DNA from: Streptomyces sp. NRRL B-3428
GTDB taxonomy: Bacteria > Actinomycetota > Actinomycetes > Streptomycetales > Streptomycetaceae
DNA: 64,000 nt
Assembly: GCA_000721375.1 (NCBI GenBank)
Contig: JOGW01000011.1
Location: forward strand, 244,376-308,375
Direction of reading: 5' to 3'
A program made the translations under genes and the position numbers. This document shows positions 1 to 9,058 of the stretch, piece by piece. The notes below the pieces were generated by a model that did no database searches, had not been told where the DNA came from, and saw only the letters and a list, made by a program, of their open reading frames with translations. The stretch's first letter is position 1. Every line of letters begins with the position of its first letter.

Positions 1-629
1 CGCCGCGGCGTCCGCCGCTGCACGTACCGGCCGAGCACGCCGATCATCGCGACCTCGCAGCCGAGCAGCAGCCGCTCCACCAGGCCGATGAGCTCGCGCC
101 CGCCGGGGCCCGCCGAGTACGCCATCACGAGGGCTCCGGCCAGCGCGGTCCACGACAGGACCCGCAGCGCACGGACGGTGCCGCGCGCGTCCGGTGCGGT
201 GCGCAGGCGCCGGGACAGGAGCAGTCCGGCGGCGGGCAGGGCGACGAACGCCGCGACGGATGCGTAGCGGTGCACATACGCGGGTCCGCTCAGGTCGACG
301 GTCAGCGGATCGGTCGGCACCACGGCGGCGACCAGGAGCCCGACGCCCCACAGCGCGAGGAGGGCGGACGGCAGCCCCCGCACGGGCACACACCGCTCCC
401 GCGCCGCCATGAGCAGCACGAGCGATACGGCACCGAGCAGTCCCATCGTCGTCTCGATCGGACCGCCCCGGTCCAGCGCGGCGAAGTCGCTGACGGTCAG
501 GGTGAACGGGCTCAGCTGCGGGTCGTTGACGGACGGTGCCCACAGGGCGGCGGTCACGGCCAGCACGACGGCGGCCCATACGACGGGGGCGAGCAGATGA
601 CTGTGACGGCGGAACCTCGACGCGATCAT
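1..629 (-). CDS. DUF998 family multi-pass membrane protein (3' end outside window)
   Basis: The reading frame opens with ATG at 627-629, has an AGGA-type ribosome site a few bases upstream, and stays open to base 1, so about 210 N-terminal residues are visible and the C-terminus is missing. It shows several hydrophobic stretches: near residues 10-30, a VSLVLLMAA segment, an LLALWGVGLLVAAVVPTDP segment, and later ones. The pattern of an extracytoplasmic loop followed by a VPTDP motif is typical of the DUF998 family of integral membrane proteins, whose function is not established. It is read in the same direction as obg but lies 215 bases beyond it, across repeats. The family call rests on motif memory and is moderate; the gene itself is clear from codon bias. 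Confidence 0.7.
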   Translation of the reverse strand, partial: MIASRFRRHSHLLAPVVWAAVVLAVTAALWAPSVNDPQLSPFTLTVSDFAALDRGGPIETTMGLLGAVSLVLLMAARERCVPVRGLPSALLALWGVGLLVAAVVPTDPLTVDLSGPAYVHRYASVAAFVALPAAGLLLSRRLRTAPDARGTVRALRVLSWTALAGALVMAYSAGPGGRELIGLVERLLLGCEVAMIGVLGRYVQRRTPR

Positions 630-747
630 GCCCCGATCCTGCCGCCGCCCCGACCCTGCCGGCATCGGGGACCGACCCCGACAACTCCCTGACCGGAACC
701 CTTGGTTGCCACCCGGGGGCAACCCCTACCGGCCGCCGCAGCCGCGA

Positions 748-846
748 AAACGCCGACGGACCGAGGCCGGAAACGCCGACGGACCGAGGCCGAAAACGAC
801 CCCGGTCCGCCGAACCGCGTAAAGACTGCCGAACCGCGTAAGGACT
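748..846. repeat. Two short tandem repeats after the obg stop codon
   Basis: Two tandem arrays fill most of the 630-844 spacer. A 23-base unit beginning aaacgccgacgg occurs at 748-770 and 771-793, differing only at the last base. A 19-base unit, gccgaaccgcgtaaagact, occurs at 809-827 and 828-846 with one change. The second 19-base copy runs into the obg stop codon (845-847). No gene or clear terminator is visible in the rest of the spacer. Confidence 0.85.
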
Positions 847-2290
847 AGAGCGCCTCGAAGTCGTTGAACTCCTGCTCCGCCTCGTCCCGGGCCGCCTGCT
901 TGTCCGAACGCCGCTGCGCCGCCGGACGCGGCGCGTCGAAGCGGTGGTCCTCACCACGACGCCCCAGCATCTCCGCACCGCTCATCATCGACGGCTCGAA
1001 GTCGAACACGACCGCGTTGTCCTCGGGACCGATCGCCACGGCGTCGCCCGTACGCGCACCGGCCTTCATCAGCTCGTCCTCGACACCGAGGCGGTTGAGC
1101 CGGTCGGCCAGGTAGCCCACGGCCTCGTCGTTGTTGAAGTCGGTCTGGCGGATCCAGCGCTCCGGCTTCTCGCCGCGTACGCGGTAGACCGTCTCGCCGT
1201 CGACCTCCTCGGGCGTCACGGTGAAGCCCGAGTCGTCCACGGCCTTGGGCCGGATCACGATCCGCGTGGCCTCCTCGACGGGCTTGGCGGCACGGGCCGC
1301 CGCGACCACCTCGGCCAGCGCGAAGGACAGCTCCTTGAGGCCCGTACGCGCGACGGCGGACACCTCGAAGACGCGGTAGCCGCGGGCCTCCAGGTCCGGG
1401 CGGACCATATCGGCGAGGTCCTTGCCGTCCGGGATGTCGATCTTGTTGAGCACCACCATGCGGGGACGCTCGTCGAGCCCGCCGTACTGCTTGAGCTCCT
1501 CCTCGATGATGTCGAGGTCGGAGACCGGGTCACGGTCGGATTCGAGGGTGGCGGTGTCCAGCACGTGCACGAGGACGCTGCAGCGCTCGACGTGCCGCAG
1601 GAACTCCAGGCCGAGGCCCTTGCCCTGGCTCGCGCCCGGGATCAGACCGGGGACGTCGGCGATGGTGTAGACGGTCGAACCGGCCGTCACCACACCGAGG
1701 TTGGGCACCAGGGTGGTGAAGGGGTAGTCGGCGATCTTCGGCTTGGCCGCGCTCAGGACGGAGATCAGCGAGGACTTGCCGGCGCTCGGGTATCCGACGA
1801 GCGCGACGTCCGCGACCGTCTTGAGCTCCAGGATCACGTCACCGAAGTCACCGGGCTCACCGAGCAGCGCGAAGCCGGGCGCCTTGCGGCGCGCGGAGGC
1901 GAGCGCGGCGTTGCCGAGCCCGCCGCGACCGCCCTCGGCGGCCACGTACGACGTGCCGTGACCGACCAGGTCGGCGAGGACATTGCCCTGCTTGTCGAGG
2001 ACGACGGTGCCGTCCGGCACGACCAGGGTGAGGTCCTGACCCTCCTTGCCGGTCCGGTGGTCACCGGCGCCGGGCTGGCCGTTGGTGGCCTTGCGGTGGG
2101 GGCTGTGGTGGTACTCGAGCAGCGTGGTCACGGACTGGTCGACGGTGAGGATCACATCGCCGCCGCGCCCGCCGTTGCCGCCGTCGGGTCCGCCGAGCGG
2201 CTTGAACTTCTCCCGGTGTACGGAGGCACAGCCGTGGCCCCCGTTACCCGCGGCGATGTGCAGCTCGACGCGGTCCACGAAGGTGGTCAT
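845..2290 (-). CDS. obg: Obg/CgtA GTPase
   Basis: This is a 481-residue P-loop GTPase associated with the large ribosomal subunit; in Streptomyces Obg is known to influence the onset of aerial growth and sporulation. Residues 1-158 form the glycine-rich Obg fold ([18 protein letters not shown]). The G domain has its P-loop GYPSAGKS at 166-173, the DVPG switch II motif and the NKID base-recognition motif. The C-terminal third matches the OCT domain, followed by a charged actinobacterial tail. The ATG at 2288-2290 has GGAGG eight bases upstream. The gene follows rplU and rpmA in the conserved L21-L27-Obg operon, but a hairpin and a tandem 20-base repeat in the spacer suggest its level is set separately from the ribosomal proteins. 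Confidence 0.97.
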   Translation of the reverse strand: MTTFVDRVELHIAAGNGGHGCASVHREKFKPLGGPDGGNGGRGGDVILTVDQSVTTLLEYHHSPHRKATNGQPGAGDHRTGKEGQDLTLVVPDGTVVLDKQGNVLADLVGHGTSYVAAEGGRGGLGNAALASARRKAPGFALLGEPGDFGDVILELKTVADVALVGYPSAGKSSLISVLSAAKPKIADYPFTTLVPNLGVVTAGSTVYTIADVPGLIPGASQGKGLGLEFLRHVERCSVLVHVLDTATLESDRDPVSDLDIIEEELKQYGGLDERPRMVVLNKIDIPDGKDLADMVRPDLEARGYRVFEVSAVARTGLKELSFALAEVVAAARAAKPVEEATRIVIRPKAVDDSGFTVTPEEVDGETVYRVRGEKPERWIRQTDFNNDEAVGYLADRLNRLGVEDELMKAGARTGDAVAIGPEDNAVVFDFEPSMMSGAEMLGRRGEDHRFDAPRPAAQRRSDKQAARDEAEQEFNDFEAL

Positions 2291-2330
2291 GGTTGGGTGC
2301 CTCCAGTTACGTACGGAATGTCTTGGCTGT

Positions 2331-2370
2331 GCCGTGTTCTATGAGCAAAAGCCGTGTTCTATGAGCAAAA
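2331..2370. repeat. Perfect tandem 20-base repeat between rpmA and obg
   Basis: The unit gccgtgttctatgagcaaaa occurs twice with no spacer (2331-2350 and 2351-2370). It lies between the rpmA-distal hairpin and the obg ribosome site, so on the transcribed strand it is in the obg 5' leader. Confidence 0.9.
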
Positions 2371-2377
2371 CACGTAG

Positions 2378-2418
2378 AAGGCGGACCTGCTTCCCACCAG
2401 GGGAAGTAGGCCCGCCTT
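2378..2418 (-). terminator. Hairpin terminator or attenuator after rpmA
   Basis: Arms 2378-2395 and 2401-2418 pair over 18 positions with two weak pairs, around a five-base loop. It sits 57 bases past the rpmA stop and before obg, which fits a partial terminator that lowers obg transcription relative to the ribosomal protein genes. There is no clean U-run, as is usual in Streptomyces. Confidence 0.7.
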
Positions 2419-2474
2419 CGACAGTTCGCTCTATGAGTCCTGATCGCTCAGGCGCTCAACGGTGCGCTGATTGC

Positions 2475-2729
2475 TCAGGCAGCCGGAACGATGTTCACGA
2501 CCTTGCGGCCACGGTGGGTGCCGAACTGCACCGCACCGGCCTCCAGGGCGAACAGGGTGTCGTCGCCACCGCGACCGACGCCCGTGCCCGGGTGGAAGTG
2601 GGTGCCACGCTGGCGGACCAGGATCTCACCGGCGTTGACGACCTGACCGCCGAAGCGCTTCACGCCGAGCCGCTGAGCATTGGAGTCGCGACCGTTCCGA
2701 GTGGACGATGCGCCCTTCTTGTGTGCCAT
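2475..2729 (-). CDS. rpmA: Ribosomal protein bL27
   Basis: This 84-residue basic protein of the 50S subunit sits near the peptidyl-transferase centre. It begins [16 protein letters not shown] and contains the family signature region with GGxRGTxFHPGxxVGxGxDxTLFA spacing (here [16 protein letters not shown]). The N-terminus starts directly with the functional MAHKKG, so it lacks the cleavable extension seen in Firmicutes. The stop is 185 bases before obg; the start is 12 bases after rplU, so the two are cotranscribed. Confidence 0.98.
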   Translation of the reverse strand: MAHKKGASSTRNGRDSNAQRLGVKRFGGQVVNAGEILVRQRGTHFHPGTGVGRGGDDTLFALEAGAVQFGTHRGRKVVNIVPAA

Positions 2730-2741
2730 GTCTCAGTCCCT

Positions 2742-3062
2742 TTACTTCGCAGCCGCGGGGATCTCAGTGACCTTGATCGCCGTGTACTGCTGGCGGTGGC
2801 CCTGACGACGGCGGTAACCGGTCTTGTTCTTGTAGCGAAGGATGTCGATCTTCACACCCTTGTGGTGGTCCACGATCTCAGCCTGGACCTTGATGCCGGC
2901 CAGCACCCACGGGTCGCTGGTCACGGACTCGCCGTCAACCACGAGCAGCGTAGAGAGCTCTACGGTGTCGCCGACCTTGGCGGTGGGAATCTTGTCAACC
3001 TCAACGATGTCGCCTACAGCAACCTTGTGCTGGCGACCACCGCTGCGCACGATGGCGTACAC
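2742..3062 (-). CDS. rplU: Ribosomal protein bL21
   Basis: This 106-residue 50S protein starts at GTG (3060-3062) with [14 protein letters not shown], the standard L21 N-terminus. The C-terminal half carries the [17 protein letters not shown] motif that contacts 23S rRNA. It is the first gene of rplU-rpmA-obg, and the 320-base region between it and the divergent acetyltransferase must hold its promoter and leader. Confidence 0.98.
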   Translation of the reverse strand: MYAIVRSGGRQHKVAVGDIVEVDKIPTAKVGDTVELSTLLVVDGESVTSDPWVLAGIKVQAEIVDHHKGVKIDILRYKNKTGYRRRQGHRQQYTAIKVTEIPAAAK

Positions 3063-3127
3063 GCGGATCTCACTCTCTGACTCGAAGCGGGTCCTCGCAG
3101 TCCAGCCGCACGCCAGGCGGGCGGCCT

Positions 3128-3181
3128 CTCCCGGCGACAGAGACCGGGAGGCTTCCGGACCGACTCGGTCGCATCCGGAAG
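3128..3181 (-). promoter_or_regulatory. Candidate structured leader of rplU
   Basis: Two adjacent hairpins lie 66-120 bases upstream of the rplU GTG: CTCCCGG/CCGGGAG (3128-3134 with 3144-3150) and an eight-pair stem CTTCCGGA/TCCGGAAG (3152-3159 with 3174-3181). Ribosomal protein operons are often regulated by leader RNAs, and the position fits, but I cannot match this to a described L21 leader. The promoter itself is not assigned. The rest of 3063-3383, also upstream of the divergent gene, shows no ORF with convincing coding character. Confidence 0.4.
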
Positions 3182-3383
3182 GAAAGGGTTTACGAGGTGC
3201 ATGGCGCGCAAAGGAACACGCCGACGGTCAAGGTTACGGGGCGCCGACGTAGGGGTCAAACCGGCCTCCCCTGCCCCGTCCGGACACCTGGGCTTACCCT
3301 TGCCGCTAAGTCGGCCAGGGTACGCGTACTCCTTGATTTCGCTGTTCCTCCGCCGCCCAGAGCCCATCGAAAGGCAGAGGTCA

Positions 3384-3989
3384 GTGAACTACCGGGTCCA
3401 GCCCACCGCCCAGGTTGACGAGAGCGCCGTGATCGGAGCCGGGAGCAGCGTCTGGGAGCTCGCGCAGATCCGCGAGGGAGCCCGCCTCGGAGAGGGCTGT
3501 GTCGTCGGCCGCGGCGCCTACGTGGGCACCGGCGTCCAGATCGGCAACAACGTCAAGCTGCAGAACTACGCCCTCGTCTACGAGCCGGCCGAGCTCGCCG
3601 ACGGTGTCTTCGTGGGCCCGGCGGTCGTCTTCACCAACGACCACAACCCGCGCTCCGTGGACCCCGACGGCAAGCAGAAGCGCGGCGGCGACTGGGAGGC
3701 CGTCGGCGTCAAGGTCGCCGAGGGCGCCTCGATCGGCGCCCGCTCGGTCTGTGTGGCCCCGGTGCACATCGGCCGCTGGTCGATGGTCGCGGCGGGCGCC
3801 GTGGTCACCAAGGACGTCCCCGACTTCGCCCTGGTGGTCGGCGTCCCGGCCCGGCAGGTCGGCTGGGTGGGCAAGGCGGGCGTGAAGCTGGTGGAGCTCG
3901 AGGGCGAGGCCGGGGTGTGGGAGTGCCCGCAGACCGGCTCGCGGTACGAGGAGAAGGACGGGGTTCTGCTGGAAAGGGCCGCTCAGTAG
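3384..3989 (+). CDS. wbpD: UDP-sugar 3-N-acetyltransferase, left-handed beta-helix (WbpD type)
   Basis: This 201-residue hexapeptide-repeat acyltransferase probably uses acetyl-CoA to acetylate the 3-amino group of UDP-GlcNAc3NA. Repeated [IV]GxGxxV turns (IGAGSSVW, LGEGCVVGRGAYVGTGVQIGNN) build a beta-helix. The FTNDHNPR loop supplies the conserved histidine, and the protein ends with a C-terminal cap and VGVPARQVGWV. GTG at 3384 was chosen because the family starts there and AAGG/GAGG sequences lie just upstream; the frame is open further back to 3201 without family similarity. It is the first gene of the rightward glycan operon and belongs with the dehydrogenase, oxidoreductase and aminotransferase on the opposite operon. 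Substrate is inferred from this gene set. Confidence 0.8.
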   Translation: MNYRVQPTAQVDESAVIGAGSSVWELAQIREGARLGEGCVVGRGAYVGTGVQIGNNVKLQNYALVYEPAELADGVFVGPAVVFTNDHNPRSVDPDGKQKRGGDWEAVGVKVAEGASIGARSVCVAPVHIGRWSMVAAGAVVTKDVPDFALVVGVPARQVGWVGKAGVKLVELEGEAGVWECPQTGSRYEEKDGVLLERAAQ

Positions 3990-4161
3990 CGGCCTCGACT
4001 CGCACTACGCAAAAGGGCCATCGCCCTCCGTAACGATCAATTCGGGGACCGTCACGCCTGCGTCACATTCGGACTGCGGACGGCATTTGCCCGTACAGGA
4101 CCGCTTACCATGGCGCGAAACCCCGCCATTTACGTATAGACAACGGAAGACAAGCACCCCT

Positions 4162-5265
4162 GTGAAGGTCATCAGTATCGTCGGCGCTCGCCCTCAGCTC
4201 GTGAAGCTCGCGCCCATCGCAGCCGCGTTCGCCGAAACCGAGCACGAGCACCTCATCGTGCACACCGGGCAGCACTACGACGCCGATCTTTCCGACGTCT
4301 TCTTCTCCGGTCTCGGCATCCCTAGTCCCGACGTGCACCTCGGTGTGGGCTCGGGCAGCCACGGTGTACAGACCGGGGCCGTGCTCTCCGCGCTCGACCC
4401 GGTCTTCGAGGCCGAGAAGCCGGACTGGGTCCTCGTGTACGGCGACACCAACTCCACCATCGCCGGTGCGCTCTCGGCCGTGAAGATGCATCTGCCGGTC
4501 GCCCATCTCGAGGCCGGCCTGCGGTCCTTCAACCGCCGGATGCCCGAGGAACACAACCGGGTCCTCACCGACCACAGCGCCGATCTCCTCCTCGCGCCCA
4601 CCGAAGAGGCCATGCGCCACCTCGCCAACGAGGGTCTTGCCGCACGATCCGCGCTCGCCGGTGACGTGATGGTCGACATCTGCCTGCGCATCCGTGACGC
4701 GGTGCTCGCCGGGGAGCACCCCGCTCCCGCGCTGCCGGAAGGCATCGACCCCGAGCAGCCCTTCCTTCTGGCCACCCTGCACCGCCCCGACAACACGGAC
4801 GACCCGCAGCGACTCGAAGCCGTCATCGATGCCCTGGCGAGCCTGCCCGTCCCGGTCGCGCTGCTCGCCCACCCGCGTCTGGTCGCCCGGGCCGAGGAGC
4901 ACGGCATCGAGCTGCAGCGCGGTGCTATCCGCGTCGGCCGTCCGCTGCCGTACGCCGGCCTGGTGGCGGCGGTCCTGGCCTCCTCCGGTGTGGTCACCGA
5001 CTCGGGCGGTCTGCAGAAGGAGGCGTTCCTGCTGCGCCGTATCTGCACGACGGTGCGCCCCGAGACCGAGTGGGTCGAGACGGTCCGCGTCGGCTGGAAC
5101 TGCCTTGTTCCCGATCCGCACGAGCTGTCCCCCGCCAAGTGGGCCGACACGGTGCTCCGCCCCGGCCCGGCCGATGACCCCGGCACGCCGTACGGCGACG
5201 GCCAAGCGGCCAAGAACGTCGTCCGGCTCCTTGAGGAGCACCAGAGCCGACTGCAGGGCGCATGA
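4162..5265 (+). CDS. wbpI: UDP-N-acetylglucosamine 2-epimerase family enzyme (WecB/WbpI)
   Basis: The product is a 367-residue GT-B-fold, non-hydrolysing 2-epimerase. It opens with VISIVGARPQLVKLAP, followed by HTGQHYD, VYGDTNST, HLEAGLRSFN, PEEHNR and the C-terminal TDSGGLQKEA motif, all hallmarks of the family. GTG at 4162 is preceded by GGAAGA at 4145-4150; the spacer 3990-4161 probably carries a second promoter but I cannot fix its boxes. In isolation the enzyme could make UDP-ManNAc. In this cluster the more likely substrate is UDP-GlcNAc3NAcA, giving UDP-ManNAc3NAcA as WbpI does in Pseudomonas. Confidence 0.85.
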   Translation: MKVISIVGARPQLVKLAPIAAAFAETEHEHLIVHTGQHYDADLSDVFFSGLGIPSPDVHLGVGSGSHGVQTGAVLSALDPVFEAEKPDWVLVYGDTNSTIAGALSAVKMHLPVAHLEAGLRSFNRRMPEEHNRVLTDHSADLLLAPTEEAMRHLANEGLAARSALAGDVMVDICLRIRDAVLAGEHPAPALPEGIDPEQPFLLATLHRPDNTDDPQRLEAVIDALASLPVPVALLAHPRLVARAEEHGIELQRGAIRVGRPLPYAGLVAAVLASSGVVTDSGGLQKEAFLLRRICTTVRPETEWVETVRVGWNCLVPDPHELSPAKWADTVLRPGPADDPGTPYGDGQAAKNVVRLLEEHQSRLQGA

Positions 5266-5347
5266 CGCGGCCGAAGCCATCGAGTTCACCGGAGCCCGCA
5301 TCGCTCGTGGCAACCGGTCGCTGTCGTAACGGAAAAGAGAGGTGCTC

Positions 5348-6739
5348 ATGAGCCCCGAAGGCTCACGCCCCCACCTGATATATCTCGCCATCGGCTTTCC
5401 GCCGGCTGCCAAGAGCTGCGCGTACCGCATGCGGGAGACGGCAAACCAGTTCTGCAACGCAGGCTGGGATGTCACCGTGATCACCATTGCCCAGTCGTCG
5501 TGGGAGCGGGACTCAGGCATCGACCTGTCGCTTCTGGAGCAGGTCGACCCTCGCGTGGACATAGTCGAGCTTCCCCTCGCACGGGAGGATCTCGAAACGG
5601 ACATCAGGCTTTTCGACGAGGCACGTGCACTGCGTCCCAACGCCTGGGCCGCCGAGCTCCGCGAGCGGCAGCGGCAGGACTTCCCCGAACCGAACTTCGG
5701 AGGGTGGCGTTCGGCTCTGGAGCAGGCCGTCCTTGACGTCCATCGGGACAAGCCGGCGCAGATGCTGCTGGCGAGCTGCACCCCGTATGTGAATCTTGCT
5801 GCCGCCTGGAAGTTGTACGAGGAAGCGGCAGTGCCTTACGCGGTCGACTTCCGGGACGGCTGGTCGATCGACGTCGTCGACGGTGTCGAGGCCTTCGGCC
5901 CGGACTCCGAAGAGGGCCGGTGGGAGCAGAAGCTCCTCGAGAACGCTCTCGCCCTCTGGGTCGTGAACGACCCGATCGCCGACTACTACCGCATGCGCTA
6001 TCCCGAGCTCGCGGACACCATCCAGGTGGTGCGCAACGGCTATGACGCCGACAGCTCCCCGGGCCGCGTACACACTCCGAACCCCGAATCGGGGCTGGTC
6101 TTCGGATACCTCGGCACGGTCAATTTCTCGCCTGCGCATCTGGAAACCGTGCTCGACGCCTGGAAGGCGGCACGCGAGCGCGAACCCCTGCTCGCGAACG
6201 CCCGTTTCGAGGTGCGTGGGCACATCGGCGCCGGCGCCAGCCGCGAGGCGAACCGGCACACCGAACTGCTGGCCTCGGCGGAGAAGGACAACGTGGTCTT
6301 CGGCGGCCCCGCCGCCAAGGCCGAGGTGGCCGCGATCTACGCCGGGTGGGACGCCACGGTGCTCATCCTGATCGGCGGTCGCTATGTCACCTCCGGGAAG
6401 GTGTACGAGTACATGGCCACCGGCCTCCCGGTGGTTTCCGCGCACGCCGTGGAACACGATGCCTCCAACGTGCTCGACGGCCACCCCCTGTGGACCGGAG
6501 CCGTCGGCATCGACGTGGAAGGCCTGACCGAGTCGTTCATCAAGGCCGCGCACATGGCCGTCGAAACGACAGCCGAGCAGCACGCACAGGCCATGGCCCA
6601 CGCGGACCAGTTCACTCGCGAGACGATCATGACGGCGGCAGTCAAGGAACTCATCGGTCGGCATGCCACCGAGCTGTCCACGGCCGACCGAGCCGACATG
6701 CCCCTCTCGCAGACCTCCCCTCAAGGAACGCAGCTGTGA
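5348..6739 (+). CDS. Glycosyltransferase, GT4-like
   Basis: The 463-residue product has a two-domain GT-B layout. The N-domain begins with HLIYLAIGFPPAAKSCAYRM and resembles GT4 enzymes with a glycine-poor acceptor loop. The C-domain holds GYLGTVNFSP, a short helix, and the donor-binding segment VYEYMATGLPVVSAH, where the EYMATGLPVV motif is typical for nucleotide-sugar binding. ATG at 5348 is chosen because GAGAGG ends six bases before it; a GTG six bases earlier is in the same frame but overlaps that ribosome site. The stop TGA overlaps the next GTG by GTGA, so the two transferases are translationally coupled. Donor and acceptor are unknown. Base composition looks slightly less GC-rich than the flanking core genes. 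Confidence 0.75.
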   Translation: MSPEGSRPHLIYLAIGFPPAAKSCAYRMRETANQFCNAGWDVTVITIAQSSWERDSGIDLSLLEQVDPRVDIVELPLAREDLETDIRLFDEARALRPNAWAAELRERQRQDFPEPNFGGWRSALEQAVLDVHRDKPAQMLLASCTPYVNLAAAWKLYEEAAVPYAVDFRDGWSIDVVDGVEAFGPDSEEGRWEQKLLENALALWVVNDPIADYYRMRYPELADTIQVVRNGYDADSSPGRVHTPNPESGLVFGYLGTVNFSPAHLETVLDAWKAAREREPLLANARFEVRGHIGAGASREANRHTELLASAEKDNVVFGGPAAKAEVAAIYAGWDATVLILIGGRYVTSGKVYEYMATGLPVVSAHAVEHDASNVLDGHPLWTGAVGIDVEGLTESFIKAAHMAVETTAEQHAQAMAHADQFTRETIMTAAVKELIGRHATELSTADRADMPLSQTSPQGTQL

Positions 6740-8886
6740 CGGAAGTTCTGTTCATCGCGAGGAACCGGCCTCAGCCCGGAGCTCTCGCAGACGCCGTGCG
6801 CAAGCTCCACGAACAGGGCATCACCGTCCGTCTCGCGGGGACCTTCAACCTGGCAGATGCACGAGAGGATCTCGAATCCGTAGGTCTCGATGAGGTGCAC
6901 CAGCTTCCTCGCGGCATCGGCACACGCAATCAAGCGGTGCGCCGGCTGGCCAAGAACTCATCGGACGGTATGAGCCAGTGGTTGCAGGTGCAGCGCGACG
7001 GCTGGCTGCGCAAGCGTGCCGCGAAGGCCCACATGCTCGTCGCGTTGGACACGCGCTCCGTGTACACGGTCTGGCGCCTCGCGCAGTACAACCGCAAGGC
7101 CGAGGCTCAGTTCGGCGCCGCCGCAGCAGTGCGCAGAATCGCGGAGATGGCCGCGGCCGGTGAGCTGAGCTCCGTGGGCGAGCGGGACATACCCACCGCT
7201 CCCACCGCGTACGCCGTTGCTGCCCGAGATGTCCAGCGGGTGACCCGTCGGCTTCCGCTGACGACGATGCGCTACGCCACACACCGGCGCCTCATGCGCT
7301 CCGCCGCAGCCGCCCGGCTGTGGCGCGCCGCAGTGGCCGCCCCCGGCATGCCCGGCACAGTCCGCGCCACCATGTCGCGCCAAGTGGCGGAAGGCATGGC
7401 GCTGGCCGGGCGCCGCAGCGGAGCGCAGCTCGCCCTCGCCACCGCCGCGGAGAAGATCTCCGACCTCGGGCTGCGCGCCGACCTGCTCGACGAGGCGGCG
7501 AGCCTCGAGGTCTCCAAGGGCATCAGCCCGAAGCAGCTCGACAAGGTCGTTGCCGCTCATCTCGCCCACGCCGACGAGCGGTTCGCCGCAGGCGATCAGC
7601 ATGAAGCGGCCCGGGCCTTGTCCCGTGCACTGCGCCTCGGCTTCCACCGCGTGCACCACATCGACCAGTTGACCTCGCCGCTGGCAAAGGACGCGAAGGG
7701 ATTCGTGGCGCCCTTCCACCGGTCGAAGGCCATGAGGGCCATGACCAGGGAACGCGGCAGGATCGCGCCTGCGGCACCGGCCCCCACGGACCGGCCGCTG
7801 CGTCTGCTCGTCATGACGAGCGCCAACAAGAACTTCCTCGGCCACATCCTGGACCGCTACGACGCCCACCCCGGCGTCGAGCTGCGCTATCTCGACCTCG
7901 CCGAGAAGAGGGCAACCAAGCACATCGCCTGGGCGGGCCCGAAGATCATCGAGGATCGGCTGGCAGGCGGCACGGCCTACGAGGAGCAGGTGGAGCGGCT
8001 CATCAGGCCCCACCTGGACTGGGCCGACACGGTGTTCCTCGACTGGTCCGTCGGACCTGCCGCGATGCTCACCACCATCGATCCCGGCGACACCCGCGTC
8101 GTGATCCGCCTGCACAGTTACGAGGCGTTCACGCGCTGGCCGCTCATGACCGACTTCTCCCGCGTCGACGACGTTGTGTTCGTCGCGGAGCACGTCAAGG
8201 ACCTCACCACGTCGATGGTCCCCCAGCTGACCGGTCCGCAGGCACCGCGCCTGCATGTACTGGACAACGCGATGGACCTCACCGGCTTCGGCCTGGACAA
8301 GGATCCGGACGCCCGCTTCACGCTCGGTCTGATCGGCATCAGTCAGGTGGCGAAGGACCCCCTGTGGGCTCTCGACGTGCTCGATCAGCTGCGTGCGAAG
8401 GATGAGCGTTACCGCCTGATGCTGGTCGGTGGCGACATGAACCCGAAGACGAGCCGTGCCACGAAGGTCTATCTCGAAGAATTCGAGGCCCGGCTCGAGC
8501 CGCTGGTGGAGTCCGGAGCCGTTGTGCGCTTCGGGCCGACTGACGACGTGCCCTCGGCGTTGGCTTCCATCGGCACCATCCTGAGTTCCTCGGTCCGTGA
8601 GGGATGCCATGTGGGCCTCATGGAGGGTGCGGCAAGCGCAGCCGTGCCGGTCGTACGCGACTGGCCCTTCTACGCGGGGCGCCCCAACAGCGCCAGGACC
8701 CTCTATCCCGAGGGATGGGTGGTGTCCTCCCCCGAGGAGGCGGCCGCTCGCATCCTCGAGACGACCGACAGCGAGCAGAGCTGGCTCACCGCCGGCAAGC
8801 TGGCCGCCGAACACGCGCTGACCCAGTGGGACTGGCCTGTGGTGAGCAAGCAGTTCGACCGGCTGTTCCTGGGCGACCAAGGCTGA
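6736..8886 (+). CDS. Large bipartite glycosyltransferase-like protein
   Basis: GTG at 6736 overlaps the previous stop (GTGA) and gives 716 residues. The first ~350 residues start with a Rossmann-like strand (VLFIARNRPQPGALADAV) and then become a long alanine- and arginine-rich helical region without recognised motifs. Around residue 355 a new domain begins (PLRLLVMTSANKNFLGHILDRY), leading to HSYEAFTRWPL, VDDVVFVAEHVKD, the turn LGLIGISQVAKDP and a GT4-type C-terminal segment (SSSVREGCHVGLMEGAASAAVPVV). Only the second half looks like a complete GT-B enzyme. It is the last gene of the rightward operon, followed by a perfect 21-pair terminator. Confidence 0.65.
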   Translation: MTEVLFIARNRPQPGALADAVRKLHEQGITVRLAGTFNLADAREDLESVGLDEVHQLPRGIGTRNQAVRRLAKNSSDGMSQWLQVQRDGWLRKRAAKAHMLVALDTRSVYTVWRLAQYNRKAEAQFGAAAAVRRIAEMAAAGELSSVGERDIPTAPTAYAVAARDVQRVTRRLPLTTMRYATHRRLMRSAAAARLWRAAVAAPGMPGTVRATMSRQVAEGMALAGRRSGAQLALATAAEKISDLGLRADLLDEAASLEVSKGISPKQLDKVVAAHLAHADERFAAGDQHEAARALSRALRLGFHRVHHIDQLTSPLAKDAKGFVAPFHRSKAMRAMTRERGRIAPAAPAPTDRPLRLLVMTSANKNFLGHILDRYDAHPGVELRYLDLAEKRATKHIAWAGPKIIEDRLAGGTAYEEQVERLIRPHLDWADTVFLDWSVGPAAMLTTIDPGDTRVVIRLHSYEAFTRWPLMTDFSRVDDVVFVAEHVKDLTTSMVPQLTGPQAPRLHVLDNAMDLTGFGLDKDPDARFTLGLIGISQVAKDPLWALDVLDQLRAKDERYRLMLVGGDMNPKTSRATKVYLEEFEARLEPLVESGAVVRFGPTDDVPSALASIGTILSSSVREGCHVGLMEGAASAAVPVVRDWPFYAGRPNSARTLYPEGWVVSSPEEAAARILETTDSEQSWLTAGKLAAEHALTQWDWPVVSKQFDRLFLGDQG

Positions 8887-8900
8887 CACAACGCTCAGCG

Positions 8901-8945
8901 ACAGCGAAGGCGAACCAGAGACGATCTCTGGTTCGCCTTCGCTGT
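8901..8945 (+). terminator. Strong intrinsic terminator of the rightward glycan operon
   Basis: A perfect 21-base-pair stem (8901-8921 with 8925-8945) closes on a three-base loop, 15 bases past the glycosyltransferase stop. Confidence 0.9.
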
Positions 8946-8997
8946 TCAGCCTGTGCCGTGGGGCTGACCAACCCTGCAGCGTTCGGCGCCTGACGCC

Positions 8998-9032
8998 GAT
9001 GGGGCCGTCCGGCTCTGCCGGACGGCCCCATC
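8998..9032 (-). terminator. Strong intrinsic terminator of the leftward glycan operon
   Basis: A perfect 15-base-pair GC-rich stem (8998-9012 with 9018-9032) with loop CTCTG lies 27 bases past the dehydrogenase stop. With the 8901-8945 hairpin it insulates the two convergent operons. Confidence 0.88.
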
Positions 9033-9058
9033 GTGTTGCCCTGGTGCGACTGTGGCGG

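Noticed and set aside
3201..3383. N-terminal extension of the acetyltransferase frame
   Set aside because: The extra 61 codons are arginine-rich and do not fit the beta-helix family; GTG 3384 has a ribosome site and the family start.
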